Source: Sthenelais limicola (taxonomy: Eukaryota > Annelida > Polychaeta > Phyllodocida > Sigalionidae). Taken from it: a stretch of 64,000 nucleotides of DNA. The stretch is from assembly GCA_942159475.1 (NCBI GenBank), contig OW804097.1, forward strand, positions 3,637,357 through 3,701,356, written 5' to 3'. Shown piece by piece: positions 1 through 12,790 of the stretch; within the stretch, counting starts at the first letter, position 1, and each line of letters starts with the position of its first letter. Under the pieces are notes generated by a model. That model did not search any database and was not told where the DNA came from. It saw only the letters and a list, made by a program, of their open reading frames with translations. The translations under genes and the position numbers were made by a program.

Positions 1-141
1 TGTCTCTCTCTCCCTACTTCTTTATCTCTTATTTCCTGGGTATGATCATAAACTGCCTCCCTCTCAGCTCTCCCGCCCTTGATATAACACTTCAAAGTGT
101 TGATAAGGGCGTAAAGCAACCAATCTCACTCACTCACTCAC
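1..141 (+). repeat. SINE-like (CACT)n-tailed element, 3' part
   Basis: This is the 3' portion of a dispersed short element that recurs at 1,595, 39,734, 47,936 and 53,443. It has a pyrimidine-rich stretch, a conserved segment with GATAAGGGCGTAAAGCAACC, and a tail of CACT repeats. The window edge cuts its 5' end. It has no coding capacity. Target-site duplications around the other copies show that it is a retroposon. Confidence 0.8.
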
Positions 142-439
142 TGAATGTTAGAAGTTCCTGCTTGGACTCTACATACTAGATGAGATTCCTTCCTTAGTGT
201 TAATGGTGACAGCACCAAAGTAATCTAAATGAAAGGATGATCCCAAACCCTTCTCTCCCTTTTATATTCTCCGTACGAGGTATGACGGCAGGCATATTCA
301 AATGTTAGTTTTCTCGAAAGTGGGACCATCTGTGATTGCCAGTTTCTGTTGTCTGATTTCACAATATTGGAGTAATTGTCAAGTTTAGATTATCGTTAAA
401 AGTTAAAAGCAATTTCTACTTTTCTACTTGAAATTTCTA

Positions 440-845
440 TTCGTGACATTTCATGAATGTCCAAATGTATTGTTATTCTGCCTGACTATTGGTGATGTTG
501 GTGGAACTACACAATTACAAAATGGTTGCCAATGTCAGATAACTTATTTACTTTACTAAAAGTCTTACATCAAAGATGTGCAGTCGTCTTCCATGAAATA
601 AACTTCAGAATATTGTCTTCCTGGTGAATCCAAAGTCCACCATTTAAACAAATTCAGTCAGTTGGTATATTGTCTTGTTTGTTAAGGTACTCAGAGTACT
701 TACACAATCTTACACATTGACATCATGGCTGAAACATCATAATGAGATGTAGCTGTGATATCAATCCACTCACTCCCTGCAACACCTAGGTACAGCAATA
801 GTCACAATCTCTGCTCCAATGCACATGTCAGATGGTGAACTTTCC
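440..845. repeat. Dispersed duplicated segment, copy 1
   Basis: This segment matches 5,990-6,250 followed by 7,028-7,182. Shared landmarks are ATGTATTGTTATTCTGC, AAGTCTTACATCAAAGATG, CAAAGTCCACCATTTAAAC and CATCATAATGAGATGTAGCT. A weaker third relative lies near 1,395-1,510. It looks like an old non-coding repeat. The family is not recognised. Confidence 0.65.
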
Positions 846-1582
846 ACCCTTTTTAGTTGTGCCACCTGCTGCTGTGTCTATGATTAACACTGGGGTACAA
901 TCTCCTCTTATTCCACCTTATTAACAATCTTACCTACGACTGGAGAATACCTTCAAGTCCTGTATAACTGCAATCATTTCATCTTCCATATATCATGTTA
1001 AGGGCAGATTGTAGCTCAGTTAATTTGATTAAGAGCTATGAAGACCTTTTTTTGAATGATATTGTTTATTACCAGAACAGAAACAGTTACATAGTGTGAA
1101 TATACGATATGTGTCTGGAGATAGGTGCTCGCATCTATGCTAGCCATAGATCTTCCAGAGAGTCCTGCTACATTAAATTATACATCTGTAAATACGTTTA
1201 TACAATATAGTACATCATTAGGTATTAAGAGTTGTATTTTAGCATGGCAAGCAATTGTATCTGTACCAATTTTTATCTTGATACAAGGCGAGAGGTAGGA
1301 TTTAATTAGATTCACAGTCCTTTGTAGGGCCATAGTGCCCTATGTTTAATGTTATCATAACATCTGGCTGAACTGGTATATTGTTAAGGGTAGTCAAGAA
1401 GACTTAAACATTTTTTTATTTATCTTACTACAAGTCTTACATTAAAGACACAGACAGTTGTTGTACTCTGTGTCCGTCTTACATCTATGAACCTCTGTAT
1501 TGTCTCCCTGGTGCAGAGAAACAAGTTGTTCTCATCTCACAGTTGGACTTGATATTAAATCTTACATGACATTTTATTGAGG
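846..1582. other. No gene seen; AT-rich, old repeat fragments
   Basis: No ORF of note, RNA gene or intact mobile element is visible. The part near 1,395-1,510 resembles the duplicated segment at 440-845. Confidence 0.5.
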
Positions 1583-1790
1583 CTCTCAGGGATCTTGGTC
1601 CTGGGTAAGACCTTAAAGGGCCTTTCTGTCTCTTTTCTCTGTCTCTCTCTCCCTTCTTCTCTATCTCTATTTCCTGGGTATGATCATAAACTGCCTCCCT
1701 CTCAGCTCTCCCGCCCTTGATATAACACTTCAAAGTGTTGATAAGGGCGTAAAGCAACCAATCTCACTCACTCACTCACTCTCAGGGATC
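1583..1790 (+). mobile_element. SINE-like (CACT)n element with 12-bp target-site duplication
   Basis: The element body (about 1,595-1,778) begins at a pyrimidine-rich head and ends in CACT repeats. It is flanked by the direct repeat CTCTCAGGGATC at 1,583-1,594 and 1,779-1,790. A perfect target-site duplication plus a simple-repeat 3' tail indicates LINE-mediated retroposition. No tRNA-like A or B box was recognised in its head, so the promoter class is uncertain. Confidence 0.85.
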
Positions 1791-1959
1791 AATAGTGTGT
1801 GTCTGTTCATAATCTATAGCATTATAGATATGGTGAACCTTTCCTTGTTACATGGTAGGAAGTTAAGTCCCATGATGAGTCACATAATATGTGGACTGGT
1901 AATAGTTTACTAGATTGTCAACTGTGATGAAGTTATGGGTTAAATACTTTACTGGTGAC

Positions 1960-3860
1960 ATCAACAAAAGACTCTCCTACATTTTCACTGTGTCCATTCT
2001 TGTAACACATGTGACAAAACTATTGGCCACACTCAGGACGGTTTGAAGTGAATCTTTCCTTTACTTAAAGTGGTAATATAAGCCATATTTATCACTCTAT
2101 ACTTACCATCTAGCAAGAGGATCCCTGTGTCTTGCAGCAAATGTGGATGATGCATTGGTGACAATCAGTGAGGCCTGAAATGAATCTTTCCATGTGACAG
2201 AATCGTTGACCACACTCAGGACAGCTTGAAATAGTCTTCCCTTTACTTAAAGTGGTAATATGTTATATTCATCACTCTATACTACCCTATATCTGATACC
2301 TCCGTCCTTCCATCAGATGTTCCAGAACCAATGACCACATTCAGGATGGCTTGAAGTGAATCTTTCCTTTACTTAAAGTGGTAATACAAGCCATATTGAT
2401 CACTCTGTACTTACCATCTAGCAAGAGGATCCCTGTGTCTTGCAGCAAATGTGGATGATGCATGGGTGACAATCAGTGAGGCCTGAAATGAATCTTTCCA
2501 TGTGACAGAATCGTTGACCACACTCAGGACAGCTTGAAATAGTCTTCCCTTTACTTAAAGTGGTAATATGTTATATTCATCACTCTATACTACCCTATAT
2601 CTGATACCTCCGTCCTTCCATCAGATGTTCCAGAACCAATGGCCACATTCAGGACAGCTTGAAATAGTCTTCCCTTTACTTAAAGTGGTAATATGTTATA
2701 TTCATCACTCTATACTACCCTATATCTGATACCTCCGTCCTTCCATCAGATGTTCCAGAACCAATGGCCACATTCAGGATGGCTTGAAGTGAATCTTTCC
2801 TTTACTTAAAGTGGTAATACAAGCCATATTTATCACTCTGTACTTACCATCTAGCAAGAGGATCCCTGTGTCTTGCAGCAAATGTGGATGATGCAAGGGT
2901 GACAATCAGTGAGGCCTGAAATGAATCTTTCCATGTGACAGAATCGTTGACCACATTCAGGACAGCTTGAAATAGTCTTACCTTTACGTAAAGTAGTAAT
3001 ATATGTTATATTGATCACTCTATACTACCCTATATCTGATACCTCCGTCCTTCCATCAGATGTTCCAGAACCAATAGCCACATTCAGGATGGCTTGAAGT
3101 GAATCTTTCCTTTACTTAAAGTGGTAATACAAGCCATATTTATCACTCTGTACTTACCATCTAGCAAGAGGATCCCTGTGTCTTGCAGCAAATGTGGATG
3201 ATGCAAGGGTGACAATCAGTGAGGCCTGAAATGAATCTTTCCATGTGACAGAATCGTTGACCACATTCAGGACAGCTTGAAATAGTCTTACCTTTACGTA
3301 AAGTGGTAATATATGTTATATTTATAACTCTGTACTTACTGTTATATCTTACCAGGCCATTAGGTCCAATGGACTAGTGCAGTGAGGAAGTTCACCCTCA
3401 CAGACCCTGAGAGAGGAGTGGGTTTTCATGCACTAAACTCTTGTTATGTTGTTCTGCCACACCAGCAGTGTTATATCTTACCAGACCTTTAGCTGATATG
3501 TCCTTCCTTACTTCAGGTGTTCCAGAACCAATGGCCACATTCAGGACGGCCTGAAGTGAATCTTTCCTCAAGTTTACCTTTACTTAAAGTGGTAATATAT
3601 GTTATATTTATAACTCTATACTTATCCACTAAGTACAAGGATCCCTGTGTCTATTCCTGTAACACATGTGACAAAATCGTTGACCACACTCAGGACGGCC
3701 TGAAGTGAATCTTTCCTCAAGTTTACCTTTACTTAAAGTGGTAATATATGTCATATTTATCACTCTATACATACCCACTTAGCGAGAGGATCACTGTTTT
3801 CATTCCTGCAAAACATGTTCCAGAACCAATGGCCACACTCAGGATGGCTCATTTACTTTT
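1960..3860 (-). repeat. Segmental tandem duplications with cysteine-rich exon-like peptide on minus strand
   Basis: Near-identical blocks recur. The CTTACCATCTAGCAAGAGG landmark is at about 2,102, 2,409, 2,842 and 3,152, spacings of about 308, 433 and 310 bp. On the minus strand the blocks read as short exon-like peptides such as RPECGQRFCHMC, CPECGQRFCHM and PECGHWFWN. They are often followed by a stop or by a GGTAAGT donor-like sequence. The Cys/His content suggests remnants of a zinc-finger-type exon. The spacing does not match a canonical C2H2 finger, and no full reading frame can be joined. Confidence 0.45.
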
Positions 3861-4140
3861 TGGGGTTTAGACCCAGTGGATCTCACTCCTTGACTTCTAC
3901 TCCTAATTATCTACTTCTACTACTTCTTATTTCTGTACTGGGTTTGAGTTGTTTCTGCTACTACTCTTAGCGAGATATCAACACCCAAACACCTTTTTCT
4001 TTGTTTTAGATATTTTCTATTAGCTGTATGAAATAGTCTAATATGTTGATCAGCTGTGTTAGTAGTACCTTAGAGTAAACTTTCTCTCAGATAGAATATA
4101 TGTAAAGAATATAAGCTGTACCATACACAAGTAGATAATT

Positions 4141-4800
4141 AGAATATAAATTTCTATGATATGAAATGCTTACCATGATACCGCGGTTGAAAGCGGTTCT
4201 GCTGCCTTTGCTGCCATGAATACCATCACAGAGTCTGGCTGAACTGGGCGATTTGTATACTGCTCACATTAATGAACTTTTCAACTTTCTATTGTAGTGT
4301 TTAGTTTACCTCGCTCACCTACTCCAGTGACTTTGCTCTCTTAGAGAAAACCTTCTCTAAGGTACATTTATAGAATATTTATATAAGCTGTACCATACAA
4401 AATAAACAATTAAAATATGAATTTCTATGATATGAAATCCTTACTATACTTACCCTAGTACCACAGAGAGCGGTTCTAAGACTTAGCAGCTATGTACTCC
4501 ATGAAAGACTTGTTGAACTAGAGCCATACAAAAGTAAACAATTAAATATAAATTTCTATGATATGAAACCCTCACTATACTTACCCTGGTACCACAGAGA
4601 GCGGTTCTAAGACTTGGCAGCTATGTACACCATGAAAGACTGGTTGAACTGGAGTCATACAAAAGTACACAATTAAATATAAATTTCTATGATATGAAGT
4701 CCTTACTTTTCTTACCCTAGTACCACAGAGAGTGGTTCCAAGACTTGGCTGCTCTGTACTCCATGAAAGACTGGTTGAACTGGAGCCTTACTCCTCATAG
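4141..4800 (-). repeat. 131-bp tandem repeat with exon-like minus-strand segment
   Basis: Three units share the landmark CCACAGAGAG at 4,461, 4,592 and 4,723, a period of 131 bp. A more diverged relative sits near 4,180. The minus strand of each unit reads a short peptide, for example FMEYRAAKSWNHSLWY, and then reaches a GGTAAG donor-like site. This may be a triplicated exon remnant of a minus-strand gene. The evidence is weak because the frames contain stops. Confidence 0.4.
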
Positions 4801-5989
4801 TAACTTTTAAACTTTTGTTCTTATTATCTACACTTTAGTCCCCAGCGCTAATCACTGAGCTCTATGGGGCAGGGTGGGGGGTGGCGCTCATTGTCAAATA
4901 GTTCCTTCTATTGTTATTGTCTATTGTTATGGTCTTATAATGTCTTAATGTATTATTATATGAGTGATGATGTTCTATCCAACTGGTTTATTCTAGTATA
5001 TCAGCACAGACTCACTGTTGCCTCATATCCTGGACAATAGCTTGTAGAAGTAGACTTGCATAGTACTGGTAATTAACGATGTCATAGACCTTATAACGAG
5101 GTGATAATTGCCTAGTGCGAGATTATCTCTTGTACTGACACCAGACAGCGTTGGCGGTCGGAAATGGAGCCCTCGGTCGACATAACATTGCCATAGCGTA
5201 TGCATGCCGAGTATGTATACCATCGGCAAACATTATACATGGACTTCATCTTATTAAAGGCAGCTTAATCATCGAGAAAAACATTCACATTATGTTATCA
5301 GGTAGACAAAATTATTCCCAAGATGAAATTTTCATACTTCAAGCCCTTTGAATAATCGCTTCCATAGAGATTGGCCTGGCCGCTATGCTGTTGTGTCGAC
5401 GAAAATGGCAAAAGTACAGAAGAAAACCGTTGATACGCCTCATACTAGGTGGCGCGATCGGCATTCAATTACAAGCGAATTAATAACTAATATGAATATA
5501 ATGAGATTATGCAGCAATGTTACGTTATGTTATGTTAACAGTATCCACTCAATAGCGTACTCCTATAATGTATACCGTCCTAATCATTCACTGCTTAAAC
5601 CTTTCTGCTAGAATATTAAAGGACAATCTTAAAAAATTCCTGGTATCACTGATTTTGGGAAAGTATTAACACTTGTAAATACCGGTACATCTACCAACCT
5701 TCCACCATGAATTTATATTCTTAGCTGAAGACTTAATCTATGGACACTAAACAAGGGGCCAAACTTATGGCTGTTCTTTGACATACTGAAATTGTGCCTG
5801 AGTAAGGTTCCCAGGTATGGCTGCCCCATCTCTACCTCACTTTCTACAGTAGATGAATACAGAATAATTGTATAAATCCCTCTCATCCCGGTATATCTAT
5901 TACATTCTGTGTGACATAAATGTACAAAATGTTATTCTGTGTGACTATTAGTAATATTCATGATGTTGGGTTTATATAATTAAAGCCAT
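4801..5989. other. No supported gene; short ORFs only
   Basis: Open frames of 60-90 codons occur on both strands between 5,023 and 5,611. None has recognisable motifs or splice context that would support a gene. Confidence 0.4.
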
Positions 5990-6370
5990 TTCCACTGATT
6001 ACATTTCATGAATATCTAAATGTATTGTTATTCTGCATGATTATTGGTGATTACGATTATTGGTGATTACAATTATTGGTGATTACAATTATTGGTGATT
6101 ACAAATGCCAATGTCAGACAACTTGTGACCTTATTTACGTTACTAAAAGTCTTACATCAAAGATGCACAGTCACCTTCCATTAATGAACTTCAGTATATT
6201 GTTCTCCTGGTGAATATAAAGTCCACCATTTAAACCAGTTTAGATGTATTCATCTGGTTAGTTCAAGTTGAACGTGTTCTAAACACTTTCAATATTTCAA
6301 AATGAAGCTTTGCTAAATGGTAGTCATCTCGTTATATACATATAATGTTATATCATATGCATATCTGGGA

Positions 6371-6391
6371 GCGGGGAGGGGGGGGGGGGGG
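6371..6391 (+). repeat. Poly-G run
   Basis: An almost pure guanine tract lies in AT-rich surroundings. It is prone to length error in sequencing. Confidence 0.8.
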
Positions 6392-6580
6392 ATACACTGT
6401 GACTTGTTGATTTGTGTTATAATATACTTTATGTATACTATAATATATCTTACACAAGAGTACAATCTTCCATAGTGTAGATTTGTGTTATAAAATACCT
6501 AATGTATACTATAATATATCTACACAAGAGTATTATGTTCCACAGTGAACGTGTAGTCTGTCTACTGTAGGCTTGGAGAG

Positions 6581-6917
6581 TATACATAGTATTCACTGAC
6601 GTCACAGCGCTGGCCTCAGCTCGCCATACTGTGGGTCAAGCTTTGCAAACGTTAGCTGGACATGTGTGCTCCAAGCCTCAAAAATGCTGTTTTCCGGCCG
6701 TTTTCACCTCCGAAAAATTGAACAAATGTGATATAAAGTATGCTGATAGGTTCAATGGTCATTTTTTAGTGTGTCATGATGGGGAAATAAGTATAATAGC
6801 CTCGGAATGGGAAAAGCCTACCGATCTGTAGCCTCCCGCTCTCTGTGTAGCCACACAGTATGGCTGCCAGTGTGGACAGTCGCTGACTGGGGTGACGTCA
6901 TGTGAGTACTATGTATA
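6581..6917. mobile_element. Inverted-repeat element (MITE-like)
   Basis: The left end TATACATAGTATTCAC is matched in inverse orientation at the right end (6,902-6,917). Similarity extends inward through TGACGTCA and CATACTGTG on the left against CACAGTATG on the right, giving imperfect arms of about 60 bp. A 66-codon open frame lies between the arms and has no recognised domain. A clear target duplication was not found. Confidence 0.55.
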
Positions 6918-7182
6918 TGGAGGCGTACTGCATCACAACATCCATAAGTGTTGTGACAGAGTTGTCTCCTCAATGCCTAGAAGCTTACTGCTCTATCTTA
7001 TATTGTTTGGGGGGATGTTGGTGTTTAGGTGCTTAGAGCACTTACACAATCTTACACATTGACAATATGGCAGAAACATCATAATGAGATGTAGCTGTGA
7101 TGTCAATCCACTCACTCCCTGCAACACCTAGGTACAGCAATAGTCACAATGTCTGCTCCAAAGCACATGTCAGATGGTGAAC

Positions 7183-9047
7183 TTTACTTTTGTAGACAAT
7201 ATGTTTACTGTTTTACCTCTGCCACGTGTTAGTTGCAGCAATTAATGCTGTCTCCTGAAATCTCTTCATTGATGTTGTAATTCTATCGCCAATTAAGATA
7301 TGATTGTACGGTACTACGACAAAAATGCCCAAGGGGCAGAGCGGGAATCCATATCGTCGTGCGGCGGAGGTATTCGACCAAGTGCACATAGTATTCAAGG
7401 TAGCCAAGCAACGATACAGGATTCCTGCTTAGTCCCGCAGATTTTTTGTATTTATTTTGCCAAGACTTATTAAAAATGTAGGCCTACTCAAGTATGACAG
7501 ATTTATTGATGAAAATATATTTGCGTTTGTCTTGGGTGACAATGACATCTTTGTTTACATCATGACTCCCATCATTATGAATGGCGTATTTCTAAGCGCT
7601 GTTTTTTCCGACCCGCGTGGGTCAGGACTATATTTTAGAAGGCAAAATTATTTAATTCTGCACTGTCATGTTCATTTATTTTGTTTACTGTTTTGCAGTA
7701 AATTACTCTAATAAATGTATTTAATTATATTTTATAATTTTGAAACTCATTAAATGCACTAAAACTATTATCGTTGGAGAACTATATTCATTCCATATCA
7801 GCCTGAGGCCTGATAGCCTGGTCTTTATGTGAGGTTCCACTGTATTGTCTTAATTGAGGGGTGGCCTCTATAGAGAGGTTGTCTTTATGCGGGGTTCCAC
7901 TGAACTACTTTGTTTATTGTGTCACGGGAAGACCGTAAAACATAGGAATCGGTTTCTGTCATGAGTTTACGCAACTCATTTATTGTATTTCTCCCTTGGA
8001 TAACATTATTGTATTCCATTATTCTTACCTTCACTTTTGGTTTCATTAAATAAAAGCTCAGAAAACAATGTCATTTTTGTGAGAAATTCTCTGTATATGA
8101 TAGATATTCGCTGAATACGCTATGGAAGTGTCAGCCCTTTTCTGTAAATTTATAACGGAATAAACGTACTATATGTGTCTGTGTGCGTTACAACCAGACA
8201 ATAATGTTCAAATAGACTAGACTGGTTAAAACAACTAGTTATATATATAAAAACTTTTATTCATAATTACATGTACATAGAATATAATTATGAATTGGAC
8301 ACATTCTTCACAGAAATGATCTTCCTGAAGGCCCTAGGAAAATAAAAGAACTGATTCAAAATACAATCATTGTCTTAATGTTGGTAATCATGTTTTAGCA
8401 TGAAAGTGGCGATCTTATGGCCCACTATAGTAATATGTATAGTGTCATTGTTCATTGTTCATTATGGGTGACTTGCTGATTTCAGACGAGTGTTCATTGT
8501 CACGTTGGAAGTGGCTCCTCTGTATAATACTACTTTGGATGGTACCTTTAGTTAAAATCCTTGAATGGAAATAAATAATTTATACAGTCATTTATCGTTC
8601 GATTTGATGTTTCTTACGTAGACCTTTTATTACAGAATATATAATCAACAAGTGGCATGTTTTACTTGTTTGAGTATAGAGACGGTAATATCCCTTGTAC
8701 TAGGGAGATTTAACATTCTTCTAGAAATACAAAGTTCGGAGCGTGACCGTCATCATTAGTTATAACAGTTACAACCAGAAAGGTTACAGTAGAAAGGTTA
8801 AAACAAGGTTGGAATAGCCTGTTTATTATGAGGGACAGATTAGCTTAACTGAACAACTGTATCTAACTGGATCTAACTGCTTCTGGGCCTCATATTGGAG
8901 TCTATCGATATACTGACGGCTGGAGGGCATGATCGCACGTGCGTTTGTTGTGACTTCCCGACTGCTCCATATATGGCATGCGCCCTCCATATATGGCATG
9001 CACCGACCCATATGCCCGCGCATGCGCAGCCGTCTCACACGCCGAAT
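7183..9047. other. No gene seen; repeat fragments
   Basis: Two half copies of a GTTCCACT-ended repeat lie at about 7,829-7,855 and 7,880-7,905. They belong to the same family as the element at 31,574-31,751. The short ORFs (7,213-7,407 minus; 7,457-7,711 plus; 8,895-9,089 plus) lack support. Confidence 0.45.
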
Positions 9048-10180
9048 CGAAACAAGTTTCCGAGCGATTCAAAGTCTATTCCAGAATAATTCTGGCATAT
9101 AACGTGAACTATATGCTAAACTTAAACCTTTCTGCTGTTATATTCAGTCGATGGGGAATATTCAGCCTATTTCAAAGCATTTTAGCCCCCGCGATCGGCA
9201 ATACGAAAACAAGATGGCGGCCGTCCCTACCGTAACCAGCTAAGAAAATAAAATTGCTTTCTGACCGCTTTGAATGATTTTACACAATAATCCTGGCATA
9301 TGAGGTTGAAAACAAGGTTAGATTAGACGTTCAGTCATTTATATTCAGTCGATGGTTAATCATTATGACTTCCGTGTCATGTATTGTTTTTCTTATTATC
9401 GTTGCTATAAGCGATCGGCGCTCTAAGCCTCACAAGGCCCCTTGTGAACATGACGTCAGAAACAAAATAAAACTGCTTTCTGAGTGATTCGAATGTCTTT
9501 ACGCAATAATCCTGGCATATGAGGTTGAAAACAAGGTTAGATTAGACTTCAGGCATTGATATTCAGTCGATAGTTAATTATTACGGCTTTGGTAGTGTCC
9601 ACAAGCATAATGGGCTCTGAATGGTGGACATAAGTGCCCGGGCAGCGAAAGGCCATCGCACGGCAAGCAAAGCCCACTACGGCGTGTCCAGCTAGAAGGC
9701 CCGTCAACACAACGGCCTTACAGCAGACAGCAGAAAGCATGGCTTTCGGCAAGGTGGAGGAGTGAAATCGGGATGTTTCCCGGGATATTTCCACCAAAGG
9801 AATATCGCCACACGTTAATATGTTCATAAACTATTGTTGGGATAGTATTTGAAGTCGACATGGCTCATTTACGCAGATTATACGGATATTATTGTGTCAG
9901 CGACCAGAAACAGATCGGAAACAAACATGGCGCAGCATGTGCGATCGGTGAAATCGTAATAAAAAGGTTGGTTAGATTTAATTCGACAAGCTTAGCTTAG
10001 ACGTTCATATATTTATTTTCAGCCGATGGTTAATCATTACACATTCTGTTGAACTAACATCAACAGGCTTTCTGAGTGCTTTGAATGATTTTACATAATA
10101 ATCCTGGCATATGAGGTTGAAAACAAGGTTAGATTAAACGTTCAAGCATTTATATTCAGTCGTTGGTTAATCATTACACA
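9048..10180. repeat. Diverged tandem or clustered 120-bp repeat block
   Basis: A block containing AATAATCCTGGCATATGAGG, GAAAACAAGGTTAGATTA and TATTCAGTCGATGGTTAAT recurs near 9,085, 9,288, 9,505 and 10,099, with a partial copy near 9,960-10,035. Unlike the AT-rich surroundings, the spacers are relatively GC-rich and differ between units. One holds a 92-codon minus-strand frame (9,549-9,827) with no recognised motif. Confidence 0.65.
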
Positions 10181-10447
10181 GCTAATCGCAAGCAGCGGAA
10201 CCTTACAAAAACGGTGATGAAATCAACTGCGTAATTCTGTTAGAAAATGAACAAATATGGTTGAAATCGCTAGAAATCTGCTAATGTATAGGCTATAGTA
10301 TCACTCAATATAAACTCTTATGAGCCTCGTTGAATGATATGTCATGTTGATTTGTCTATACATGAACTTAGAATCTGTAATATTGTGTAATTATTGCAAG
10401 GTTCGATTCACATAGGCCTAGGGCTAGGCTATAGCAAAATTATGTGT

Positions 10448-10570
10448 GGGTCAGATCGTCAGAAAATGTACAATTCACTTTCACCAATCCTCTCAAATAT
10501 CTCAAACTCAGATGAAAATAAAGTTCAACCTAACCAAACAGATTGCTAGAATCAATGCAATGCAGAATAT
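10448..10570 (+). mobile_element. GGGTCAGA-type MITE, 3'-truncated copy
   Basis: The left terminus and internal sequence match the 235-bp MITE family described at 12,791. The match stops after AATCAATGCAATGCAGAATA, so the right half is missing. Confidence 0.75.
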
Positions 10571-11379
10571 GGCGGATTCTCATGAAACGGTTCCAAATGG
10601 GTATTTTGGGAAATTTCATTGAATATCCATCACTTCAAATCTATCACAATCTTCTCATAGGAATAATATTTCATGATACCACCGCAACTGTTAAACTGTT
10701 ATAATAAGATTTTCATTTTAGTATTTTCCATTGATTTCATGATTCTAGAAAAAATAACACCACATGTACTATCCCAGTTGGACAGGCCAATGGGCGAGAC
10801 TGTATATAGACTTAAAGCACAGCTGTAGATACGTTGCAACTGCCCTCCTGCTAAATAATTAAACTGTTAAACCGTAACTGTTAGCATAAATCTGTCCCGA
10901 TAGGATCGTGAGATCCACTAAAACTGTTAGAGTTATGACTGTCGGCTGCTGACTTGTCTGCTAAGCTATGATATACAGTTTTGATACCATTGTAATTGCT
11001 ATAGCAACTTCTATTTAATCGAGAGCAGATGGCCTCGAAGAACACTTAATGTTAGCGATGTGTTTTTCTGCCATTTTTCAGTGTATATGTGAAAATAAAA
11101 ACGTTTAAAAAAAATAATGAAGGAACGCATAATCACAAGTCTTATGTCATACACGTTTTTTACTTTATTCACTTTATTTGCCAACGAATATCACTTTGCA
11201 AAACATCAATTGCAATAAGTTGCTTATTAGTAGCATTAACCAAGCATCACTCTACCTTGGTTAAATATCTGTATCTTGAATAAGTATATACAAACAATGA
11301 CTTGCTTAACATGGGCAAGCAATGGCAACTGTTCAGTGGAAAGCCACCAGCAACTAATGGCAGACAACCAATTGTAAAA
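10571..11379. other. No gene seen
   Basis: This is AT-rich sequence without a supported gene or intact repeat. Confidence 0.4.
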
Positions 11380-11600
11380 TTGACAAGCCTAAATTGTCTA
11401 ATTTTGAGTTAAAGTTGTCTCATTCAGCCAGACATTCGTCGCGCCCCTACCGGCACAGGAAGATTGGAATCGGTCTCTTGTAAGGCTGGTACTGATTCGA
11501 AGCATACATCTCTGTGTGTTGCGTTGATTAATTTCTCGCCCAACTACTGACCCTGAATTATTACGAAGAATGGCCCACATTTCTTCACAATAACCAATCA
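11380..11600 (+). repeat. Dispersed repeat shared with 25,435-26,040 in inverse orientation
   Basis: Parts of this segment recur in reverse complement near 25,438-25,545 and 25,950-26,030. One shared piece contains GTTGCGTTGATTAATTTCTC, the other the CATTCAG...CGCCCCTACC portion. The minus strand carries a 70-codon open frame, which may be a conserved fragment of a mobile element. The family is not recognised. Confidence 0.6.
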
Positions 11601-11740
11601 ATAAAAACAATTGTTTATATATAAATAGTCATTTAACAACCGTCTGTAGCAAAATAGGGTAAAATAGGGTAAAAACAGCGGGAAAAAATGTGCTGAATCA
11701 TCAGTTTGGCCCATAGACATGTCGACCCAGTTGTCTCACC

Positions 11741-11792
11741 TTCTGTAAACTTACTTGGACAAATAAAAGACTTTCTATTCTATTCTAATTAG
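11741..11792 (+). repeat. Retroelement 3' tail with TTCTA repeats
   Basis: ACTTGGACAAATAAAAGACT is followed by repeats of TTCTA. The reverse complement recurs at 18,822-18,870. This arrangement is typical of a 5'-truncated non-LTR retrotransposon 3' end. Confidence 0.55.
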
Positions 11793-12076
11793 TGTCCAGA
11801 CCTGACAATGTAAAAGGGAAAGTTTTCTATTCAGATAGGTCTTATAGACAATCCATGTTGAAATGGAAAAGTTAAAAAAAAGAGAAGTACAAAAACAGTT
11901 GATTTGTCATCACATGACAGGTTTAAAAGCACGCTCTTCAGGTCGTGTGTAGCACCAATGTAAACATTGGCTGCTCAAGACAGAGAAGGGTAACACGTAA
12001 CCCTCGTTTTACTTGTGACGTCATTTCAATCCATAACTTTAGAAGCTTTAAGCTCTCAAATATCTACAATCAGTAC

Positions 12077-12141
12077 CCTTAGTCCCATAATTCCATGCGA
12101 ATCAAGATTCAAAATGGCGGCTATGCAAATCCCCTATTGGG
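12077..12141 (-). mobile_element. Terminal fragment of TTAA-type MITE
   Basis: This is the reverse complement of the left end of the element at 12,411, including GATTCAAAATGGCGGC and ATGCAAATCCCCTA. The remainder of the copy is degraded or missing. Confidence 0.65.
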
Positions 12142-12410
12142 TCAGATCCAACCCTAAAGAATGCAAATCTTTGCAATTTGCTTGGATATAAGGTCAATGG
12201 TGAGGGATTATATAGTCATACTTACAGCAAGAGTTTGATGTACCATTATTTCTTACATTGATTTAAATTAAATGAACAGAAAATAGGGCAATGTGGTCAG
12301 GACAACTGTGAGAAACATTATTGCCTAGCGTGTGAAAAACTTCAACTGGTGATATACATGTGTCTCAGATTCTATGAAATGGGGCTATTCAGATGAGGAG
12401 GATCATTTAT

Positions 12411-12760
12411 TAGGGGATTTGCATAGCCGCCATTTTGAATCCAGATTCGCATGGCATTATGGGACTAATGGTACAGTATAAAATCTATAGAAAACATGCC
12501 ATGTTCAGCATGGTGTAAGATATCAATGCTCTAATATCAATATCCATGTGTTATGCATGTTTCCATACCACAAGTCCCCGTCTTTCCCATCATGCATTTG
12601 GTTTTCATAGATCATTTATACAAGCTAAGCTATTGATGAAAACATTCTTGCAATTTTCGATACAAATTTTGCCAAATATTTGTATCGAAATTAATTTGAT
12701 CAGAATCCATCCCAGCATGCAATGTACCAGACATGCGCAGTGGCCCATGCAACTCCCCTA
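12411..12760 (+). mobile_element. MITE of the TTAA-flanked family, degraded copy
   Basis: The ends are TAGGGGATTTGCAT and ATGCAACTCCCCTA. The interior matches the copies at 55,009-55,339 and 36,128-36,446, for example ATCAATATCCATGTGTTATG and CATCCCAGCATGCA. The flanks are TTAT and TTGG, so the target site has decayed here. The 55-kb copy has perfect TTAA duplications, which suggests a piggyBac-related origin. Confidence 0.7.
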
Positions 12761-12790
12761 TTGGATGAATAAGAGCAATACACATTATAT

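Larger units (their letters stand above)
5990..7182. repeat. Dispersed duplicated segment, copy 2, interrupted
   Basis: The left part (5,990-6,250) matches 440-660 and the right part (7,028-7,182) matches 685-842. About 780 bp intervene, including a poly-G run and the inverted-repeat element at 6,581-6,917. A GATTACNATTATTGGT motif is repeated at 6,046-6,110. Confidence 0.6.

Noticed and set aside
11398..11610. 70-codon minus-strand frame as a gene
   Set aside because: The same sequence recurs at 25.4-26.0 kb in broken form, so it is part of a dispersed repeat.
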